Below are positions 58,637 to 64,000 of a stretch of DNA of 64,000 bases, piece after piece. The stretch lies in assembly GCF_002514735.1 (NCBI RefSeq), contig NZ_NBWU01000004.1, positions 496,001 to 560,000 of the forward strand, written 5' to 3'. The first letter of the stretch is position 1. Every line of letters starts with the position of its first letter. The notes under the pieces are model-generated. The model was given only the letters and a program-made list of their open reading frames with translations. It was not told the DNA's origin and made no database searches. Position numbers and translations under genes: made by a program. Source of the stretch: Sediminicola luteus. GTDB taxonomy: Bacteria; Bacteroidota; Bacteroidia; Flavobacteriales; Flavobacteriaceae.

Positions 58637-60601
58637 ATGAAAAAACAACTGTGTTCCCTGCTTGTATTCCTCTCCTTTTTGGGGTTACAGGCGCAGTTCA
58701 ACGAGAATCCGGTAAGCTGGAGACATGAGGTAAAGGCCCTATCGGAAGATAGCTTCGAGATTAAAATGATCGCCGATCTAGAGCCCGAATGGCATTTGTA
58801 TTCGCAACATACGGCCGAAGGGGGTTCATTGCCCATAGAGTTCACCTATGTGAATGTGGGCACCGATTACGAAACCGTGGGCCCTACCGAAGAAAGTGCC
58901 ACGGAAAAGGCCTATAATGAGGTCTTTGAAGTAGAGGAAACCTTTTTCAGCGGACAGGCCATATTTACCCAAAAGATAAAACGTTTAGACCCCAAGGTCA
59001 GGCAATTGAGCGTAGAGCTGTTTTACCAGGTCTGTAAAGAAGTTTGTATTCCGGGCGATGCCGTACTTACCATCAGTCTCGATGGCGGCAAGGCCATAGT
59101 GGAAGAAAAAAACATAGACGACCGCTCAAAGGCCATGGCCGCGGCCTTAAAACTCGATATAAAGAACAAAGAAATCTTAAACAGTGGCGATGGGGAATCG
59201 GTTAAAACGGCCACAGGGCCTTGGACCATTTTCGGCCTGGGCTTCTTGGGAGGGCTCATCGCTTTATTGACCCCCTGTGTTTTTCCCATGATTCCACTTA
59301 CGGTTTCCTTTTTTACCAAAGGGGCCCAAAATAGATCCAAAGGCATTTCACGGGCCTTTCTTTACGGCTTCTTTATTGTGCTGATCTATGCCTTGCTTAG
59401 TCTACCCTTCCATCTGTTCGATTCGGTAGATTCGCAAATCTTGAACTCCATTGCCACCAATATTTGGCTCAATCTCTTTTTCTTTCTGATTTTCGTGGTG
59501 TTCGCATTCTCCTTTTTTGGGTATTTCGAACTCACCCTGCCCAGTAGTTGGGCCAATAAAATGGATTCGGCCTCCTCTAAGGTTGGCGGCATACTCGGTA
59601 TTTTCTTTATGGCGGTAACCTTGGCCATAGTCAGTTTTTCGTGTACCGGACCTATTTTGGGTGGTTTGTTGGGCAGCACGGCCCTAGCCGAAGGCGATGT
59701 GGCCAACAACCTCAGTATCGGTATGATCGGATTCGGGGCGGCTTTGGCCCTACCTTTTGCCCTTTTTGCCATGTTTCCGGCTTGGTTGAATTCTTTACCC
59801 AAATCGGGCGGCTGGATGACCACGGTTAAAGTGGTCTTGGGATTTTTAGAACTGGCCCTGGCCCTAAAATTCCTGTCCAATGCCGATTTGGTAGCACACT
59901 GGGGACTATTGAAACGTGAGCTATTTATAGGCCTATGGATTTTAATCGGCATTTTGATGACGGCCTATTTGTTCGGATGGATCCGTTTTCCGCACGATGG
60001 CCCTAAAAAGAAAATCCGAGGCATTCGTTTGTTTACAGCACTGGCATCCTTGGCATTTACCATATACTTAGGTTTAGGTCTGGCCAAAGTGGTCGACCTA
60101 AAACTGCTGAGCGGCTTTCCCCCACCTGACTTTTACAGTGTAGTTGAAACCGAATCCGATTGTCCATTGGGCTTGGATTGCTACAAAGACTACCAAAGCG
60201 GCTGGGCCAAAGCCAAGGCAAGCGGCAAACCCATTATGTTCGATTTTACAGGTTGGGCCTGCGTAAACTGCCGTAAAATGGAGGAAAACGTCTGGAGCGA
60301 CCCCGAGGTATACGAGCTATTGAAAAACGAATATGTGCTGATTTCCTTGTATGTGGATGACCGAAAGGCATTGCCCCCATCGGAGCAATTTGAGTTTAAA
60401 TTCGATAGTGGTAAGGTAAAATCAATTAAAACCATTGGCGATAAATGGGGTACCTTTCAAACGGCAAATTTCGGATCCATTTCACAACCTTATTATGTAT
60501 TGATGGATACCGAGGGCCAGTTGTTGGCCCCGGCCATCCAATACACCGATAAAGACACCTATTTGGCTTGGCTAAAGGCTGGGTTAAAGAACCATAACTA
60601 A
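58637..60601 (+). CDS. dsbD: Thiol:disulfide interchange protein DsbD
   Basis: 654 aa. A signal peptide (LGLQAQ, residue 20) leads into the periplasmic N-domain (EWHLYSQHTAEGG; EVCIPGDA with Cys), then eight membrane helices of the CcdA type with the paired cysteines in LTPCVFPMIPL and FSCTGPILGG, and a C-terminal thioredoxin domain with WACVNCRKMEENVW (CVNC). It carries electrons from cytoplasmic thioredoxin to the periplasm for disulfide isomerisation and cytochrome maturation. Length and order are normal. Confidence 0.95.
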   Translation: MKKQLCSLLVFLSFLGLQAQFNENPVSWRHEVKALSEDSFEIKMIADLEPEWHLYSQHTAEGGSLPIEFTYVNVGTDYETVGPTEESATEKAYNEVFEVEETFFSGQAIFTQKIKRLDPKVRQLSVELFYQVCKEVCIPGDAVLTISLDGGKAIVEEKNIDDRSKAMAAALKLDIKNKEILNSGDGESVKTATGPWTIFGLGFLGGLIALLTPCVFPMIPLTVSFFTKGAQNRSKGISRAFLYGFFIVLIYALLSLPFHLFDSVDSQILNSIATNIWLNLFFFLIFVVFAFSFFGYFELTLPSSWANKMDSASSKVGGILGIFFMAVTLAIVSFSCTGPILGGLLGSTALAEGDVANNLSIGMIGFGAALALPFALFAMFPAWLNSLPKSGGWMTTVKVVLGFLELALALKFLSNADLVAHWGLLKRELFIGLWILIGILMTAYLFGWIRFPHDGPKKKIRGIRLFTALASLAFTIYLGLGLAKVVDLKLLSGFPPPDFYSVVETESDCPLGLDCYKDYQSGWAKAKASGKPIMFDFTGWACVNCRKMEENVWSDPEVYELLKNEYVLISLYVDDRKALPPSEQFEFKFDSGKVKSIKTIGDKWGTFQTANFGSISQPYYVLMDTEGQLLAPAIQYTDKDTYLAWLKAGLKNHN

Positions 60602-60633
60602 AAGACAGACTAATACAACTTAATTCCAACCCT

Positions 60634-62481
60634 ATGAGAAAGCTATTATTCGCCTTTACCCTAGGCCTTCTGTTCTCGTGTAGTCAGGCCCAGACGGATT
60701 ACGACCCTAAGGCCCATTACAATAAATCGGAGGTTACCATTAGCATGCGTGATGGTATAAAACTCCACACCACGATTTACAGCCCTAAGGATACTTCAAA
60801 AGAATACCCGATACTATTGCACCGTACCCCCTACTCCTGTAGGCCTTATGGTGAAGCCTATCGCAGTAAAATAGGGCCCAACAACACCATGATGAAGGAA
60901 GGCAATATCGTGGTGTACCAAGATGTGCGTGGGCGCTGGAACAGTGAAGGGGTCTATGATAATATGCGCGCCTATATCCCTAATAAAAAGCGAAAGGAAG
61001 TAGACGAAGCCTCCGATACTTACGATACTATCGACTGGTTAGTAAAGAACATTGCCAATAACAATGGTAAGGTAGGCGTATGGGGTATCTCTTACCCAGG
61101 CTTCTACTCCACTTATGCTTTATTAGATGCGCACCCGGCCCTAAAAGCCGTATCGCCCCAAGCCCCTATTGGTGATTTTTATTTTGATGATTTCCACCAT
61201 AACGGTGCTTATTTGTTAAGTTATTGGCGTGCCACGGCCGTTTTCGGTTATATGAAAGACCAACCCACCACAGAGGCCTGGTATAAATTTCCCGAATTGG
61301 GCACCGAAGACCAATACCAGTTTTTTCTTGATGCCGGTCCGCTATCGAATCTCGACCAATATTATAAGGAGGATAATGTATTCTGGACCCAGCTGAAAGA
61401 ACATCCGGATTATGATGAATTCTGGCAAAAAAGAGGCATTATCCAACATTTGAACGATATTAAACCTGCGGTAATGACCGTAGGCGGATGGTTCGATGCC
61501 GAAGACCTTTATGGACCCTTGAATACCTACGGAGCCATTGAAAAAAGCTCAAAAACCTACAATACCTTGGTTATGGGTCCTTGGAGTCATGGGGACTGGG
61601 CACGAAACAAAAAGCGTCAGGCCGTGGGTAATGTGTATTTTGGTGACGATCTCTCAAAATTCTTCCAAGAGGATATAGAGACCGAGTTCTTCAACCACTT
61701 TCTAAAAGGAAGCGCCGATGGTAATACCGGGCTTCCGGAAGCTTACCTTTTCGATACCGGAACCAAAGACTGGCATCGTTTTGAAAACTGGCCCCCAAGG
61801 AACCTGGAAAAACGTTCCTATTTCCTTCAGGCCCATGAGCGTCTATCCCCCATAGCCACGCGGGAATACTCAGCAGCAACATTTGTCAGTGACCCAGCCA
61901 AACCAGTACCCTATTCCGAAGACATCAAAATGGTCTTTACGCCAAGAAAGTTCATGACCGACGACCAGCGATTTGCAGCCCGAAGGCCTGATGTTTTGGT
62001 TTTTGAGACCCCGGTTCTCGAGGAAGCCGTAACCTTGGCCGGACCACTTTTGGCCAAACTTAAGGTGGCCACCACCGGAACCGATGCCGATTGGGTAGTT
62101 AAACTGATCGATGTATACCCGCCAGACCATGAAGATTACGAAGAGACCCAAGACCATTTAAAAATGGGCAATTACCACCAAATGGTCCGTTCGGAGGTTA
62201 TTAGAGGTCGGTACCGCAACGATTTTGCCAAGCCCGAACCCTTCGAGCCCAACAAAGAAACGGCCGTAGACCTCACTTTGCAAGATGTACTACATACCTT
62301 TAAAAAAGGGCATAAAATTCAGGTGCAGATCCAAAGTACTTGGTTTCCGTATATAGATCGGAACCCACAAAATTATGTCGACAATATTTTCTTGGCCAAG
62401 GAAAGTGATTTTGGCAAACAGACCCATTCCGTATACAATAGCTCCAAGATTGAGGTAGGTATACTGCCTACCAAAAAATAA
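60634..62481 (+). CDS. CocE/NonD-family hydrolase (X-Pro dipeptidyl-peptidase S15 type)
   Basis: 615 aa. A lipoprotein-like signal ends with LLFSCSQA (Cys16). Alpha/beta hydrolase core: YSCRPYG, VVYQDVRGRWNSEG, nucleophile GVWGISYPGFYS (Ser in GxSYxG), Asp near VGGWFDAEDLYG and His in GPWSHGDWA, then the C-terminal jellyroll of CocE. Relatives cleave cocaine esters, acyl amino acids, beta-lactam antibiotics or X-Pro peptides. 32 bases follow dsbD. Confidence 0.9.
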   Translation: MRKLLFAFTLGLLFSCSQAQTDYDPKAHYNKSEVTISMRDGIKLHTTIYSPKDTSKEYPILLHRTPYSCRPYGEAYRSKIGPNNTMMKEGNIVVYQDVRGRWNSEGVYDNMRAYIPNKKRKEVDEASDTYDTIDWLVKNIANNNGKVGVWGISYPGFYSTYALLDAHPALKAVSPQAPIGDFYFDDFHHNGAYLLSYWRATAVFGYMKDQPTTEAWYKFPELGTEDQYQFFLDAGPLSNLDQYYKEDNVFWTQLKEHPDYDEFWQKRGIIQHLNDIKPAVMTVGGWFDAEDLYGPLNTYGAIEKSSKTYNTLVMGPWSHGDWARNKKRQAVGNVYFGDDLSKFFQEDIETEFFNHFLKGSADGNTGLPEAYLFDTGTKDWHRFENWPPRNLEKRSYFLQAHERLSPIATREYSAATFVSDPAKPVPYSEDIKMVFTPRKFMTDDQRFAARRPDVLVFETPVLEEAVTLAGPLLAKLKVATTGTDADWVVKLIDVYPPDHEDYEETQDHLKMGNYHQMVRSEVIRGRYRNDFAKPEPFEPNKETAVDLTLQDVLHTFKKGHKIQVQIQSTWFPYIDRNPQNYVDNIFLAKESDFGKQTHSVYNSSKIEVGILPTKK

Positions 62482-62565
62482 GGATATATTCTGAAAATAC
62501 TAAGTAATGTTACCAAGTTGACACTTACTGTCGATAAAAACTACTAAAATCCATTCAATACTATC

Positions 62566-62594
62566 AAAAAGCAGGCTTTTATGCCTGCTTTTTT
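62566..62594 (+). terminator. Terminator after the CocE-type gene
   Basis: AAAAAGCAGGC (62566-62576) and GCCTGCTTTTTT (62583-62594) form a stem of about 11 bp with a 6-base loop and a T run. It separates the hydrolase from the acylase gene. Confidence 0.85.
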
Positions 62595-62623
62595 GGGTAA
62601 AATGGGGTACATTTAAGGCAATT

Positions 62624-64000
62624 ATGAAGCTATTTAAAAAATTCCTGTGGATACTTATCGGCCTGGTAGGATTGATCAGTATCGCCGTATTACTATTCGT
62701 ACAACACCTAAAACCAGAATATGAAGGGGAGGTAGAAATGGCCGATCTTTCGGCCAAGGTCGAGGTGTACTACGACACCTATGGTATACCCCATATCTAT
62801 GCACAAAACACGGCCGATGCCTATAAGGCCTTGGGTTATGTACATGCCCAAGACAGACTTTGGCAAATGGAGTTACTACGCAGGATAGGTACAGGAGGTT
62901 TATCCGAGGTTTTCGGTAAGGACCTTTTGGAGACCGATAAGTTCTTCCTGGCTATGGGCATTGAGGAAGCCACGCACAAAACTGTAAAGAACCTAGATCC
63001 TAAAAGTGACGAAGTACGATTGGCCCAGGCCTATCTTTCGGGTATCAATCAGTTTATAGCCGATGGCCCTACCCCCATCGAGTTTTACCTGACCGGAATC
63101 GATAAGAAGGCCTTCGCCATGGAAGACATTCTCAATGTAATGGGCTATATGTCTTTTAGTTTTGCCATGGCCCATAAAACCGACCCTTGGGTAAGTCGCC
63201 TGAACGATAAACTTGGCCCAAAATACTTAAAGGACCTAGGCTTGGATGTAGACCCCAATACCCAGCTCATCCCAAATTTTCCGAATCGGGCCCAACGTGA
63301 CAGCCTTTCACTACATACCGATTCTATAGCCACCAATGCCATGGCCCAGGTTTTGGAACCCCTGGAAGCCTTATCTATTCCACTGTTCGAAGGTAGTAAC
63401 AGCTGGGTAATTGGTCCGCAGAAAACAGCCACGGGTAAGGTTATTTTTGCCAACGACCCCCATATCGGATTTGCACAACCATCGGTTTGGTTCGAGGCCC
63501 ATATCAACACCCCCGATTACGAAATGTATGGCTATCATTTGGCCGGAATGCCATTTCCGCTCTTAGGGCATAACCGTCAAATGGCCTATGGGTTGACCAT
63601 GTTCGAAAACGACGACATCGATTTTTATTACGAAACCGCCAATGCCGAAGGCACCCAATACAAAACCCCCGATGGCTGGAGGGACTTTTCCACCCACGAA
63701 AGGGAAATTATAGTAAAAGACAGTGGTTTGGTCAAATTCAGTTATAAAGAGACCCTACATGGCCCCATTTTAAATGGTATCGCCAATCAGGTTCAGGGCG
63801 ATAGGCCCATAGCCATGAAATGGATCTATACTCAAGAAGACAACCAATTGTTATCGGCCGTATTTGGTATGACCCAAGCCCAAAACCTAAAAGATTTCAA
63901 AACCTCGGTCAGTAAAATACATGCCCCGGGGCTCAATGTAATGTATGGCGATGTCGATAACAATATCGCTTGGACCGCAGCCGGAAAATTATATGAAATG
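62624..64000 (+). CDS. Penicillin acylase family protein (3' partial)
   Basis: 459 codons, open at the window edge. One membrane anchor (residues 6-26), then the alpha part with the DTYGIPHIYAQ strand and GYVHAQDRLWQMELLRRIGTG. The autocatalytic processing site is GSNSW with Ser258 as the new N-terminal nucleophile, followed by ANDPHIGFAQPSVWFE. These enzymes hydrolyse acyl amides: beta-lactams, acyl-homoserine lactones or N-acyl amino acids. The substrate cannot be told here. The C-terminal part lies beyond the window. Confidence 0.93.
   Translation, partial: MKLFKKFLWILIGLVGLISIAVLLFVQHLKPEYEGEVEMADLSAKVEVYYDTYGIPHIYAQNTADAYKALGYVHAQDRLWQMELLRRIGTGGLSEVFGKDLLETDKFFLAMGIEEATHKTVKNLDPKSDEVRLAQAYLSGINQFIADGPTPIEFYLTGIDKKAFAMEDILNVMGYMSFSFAMAHKTDPWVSRLNDKLGPKYLKDLGLDVDPNTQLIPNFPNRAQRDSLSLHTDSIATNAMAQVLEPLEALSIPLFEGSNSWVIGPQKTATGKVIFANDPHIGFAQPSVWFEAHINTPDYEMYGYHLAGMPFPLLGHNRQMAYGLTMFENDDIDFYYETANAEGTQYKTPDGWRDFSTHEREIIVKDSGLVKFSYKETLHGPILNGIANQVQGDRPIAMKWIYTQEDNQLLSAVFGMTQAQNLKDFKTSVSKIHAPGLNVMYGDVDNNIAWTAAGKLYEM

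Noticed and set aside
1-64000. Prophage, integrative element, transposase, CRISPR array or CRISPR-associated genes
   Set aside because: None found: no integrase, transposase, capsid or Cas motifs and no regularly spaced repeats; flanking content is housekeeping throughout.
1-64000. tRNA and rRNA genes
   Set aside because: No cloverleaf arms with a CCA-compatible end or rRNA conserved blocks were noticed, although a covariance search was not possible.

Overview
The window reads as a chromosomal segment of a marine-type member of the Bacteroidota, most likely family Flavobacteriaceae. The evidence is the recurrent promoter box TAnnTTTG (726, 2148, 10669, 47673, 51418), the near absence of Shine-Dalgarno sequences, moderate GC, many secreted proteins and lipoproteins, and family-typical clusters such as FtsK-LolA-LptF/G-RibB and AhpC-thioredoxin-DUF6952. 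I see no rRNA or tRNA gene, CRISPR array, prophage, transposase or integrase. The content is mainly housekeeping and metabolism, with two small toxin-antitoxin loci and several non-coding repeats.

Layout. 1-2.9 kb: end of a family 2 glycosyltransferase, an OmpA lipoprotein, a small ABM-like protein and RluF. 3-4.6 kb: a secreted protein and a YciO/Sua5 protein, converging on a 212-bp palindromic element with terminal inverted repeats. 4.6-10.4 kb: PcrA/UvrD helicase, then the divergent operon DsrE-like / M20 amidohydrolase / FMN glutamate-synthase-like. 10.7-19.4 kb: OmpW, patatin and M1 peptidase divergent from RecG, several small orphan proteins, and a divergent cobalamin-adenosyltransferase relative. 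19.5-22.9 kb: GapN and a PM20D1-like peptidase. 22.9-23.2 kb: a small gene broken by an amber codon.

23.2-30.4 kb is the branched-chain amino acid operon, transcribed leftward as ilvD-ilvB-ilvN-ilvC-ilvA. Ahead of ilvD I find an 18-codon leader peptide with an unbroken run of Ile, Val and Leu codons, followed by mutually exclusive antiterminator and terminator hairpins. This is a complete translational attenuator, and I consider it the best-supported regulatory discovery here.

30.5-36.5 kb: an ALDH3-type dehydrogenase, then a tightly overlapping operon DUF2891 lipoprotein / Nramp-like transporter / pxpA-pxpB-pxpC (5-oxoprolinase). The Nramp-like protein has lost the residues that bind metal, so it may carry another substrate. 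36.7-45.3 kb: a small nuclease-fold protein and a leftward cluster tpx-dgkA-ftsK-lolA-lptF/G-ribB-GDSL esterase, covering peroxide defence, envelope assembly, chromosome segregation and riboflavin. RibB carries a GTP-cyclohydrolase-II-like domain with the zinc cysteines missing.

45.5-54.9 kb: a ParE/RelE-type toxin-antitoxin pair whose toxin seems to lack a standard start codon, the peroxiredoxin-thioredoxin-DUF6952 cluster split by a palindromic repeat, an NhaC antiporter, a methionine gamma-lyase-type enzyme divergent from an Lrp regulator, dihydrolipoyl dehydrogenase, a DUF433/DUF5615 toxin-antitoxin pair, and an acyltransferase. 55-64 kb: pabB, an alpha/beta hydrolase, tilS, dsbD, a CocE/NonD hydrolase and a penicillin acylase that runs off the end.
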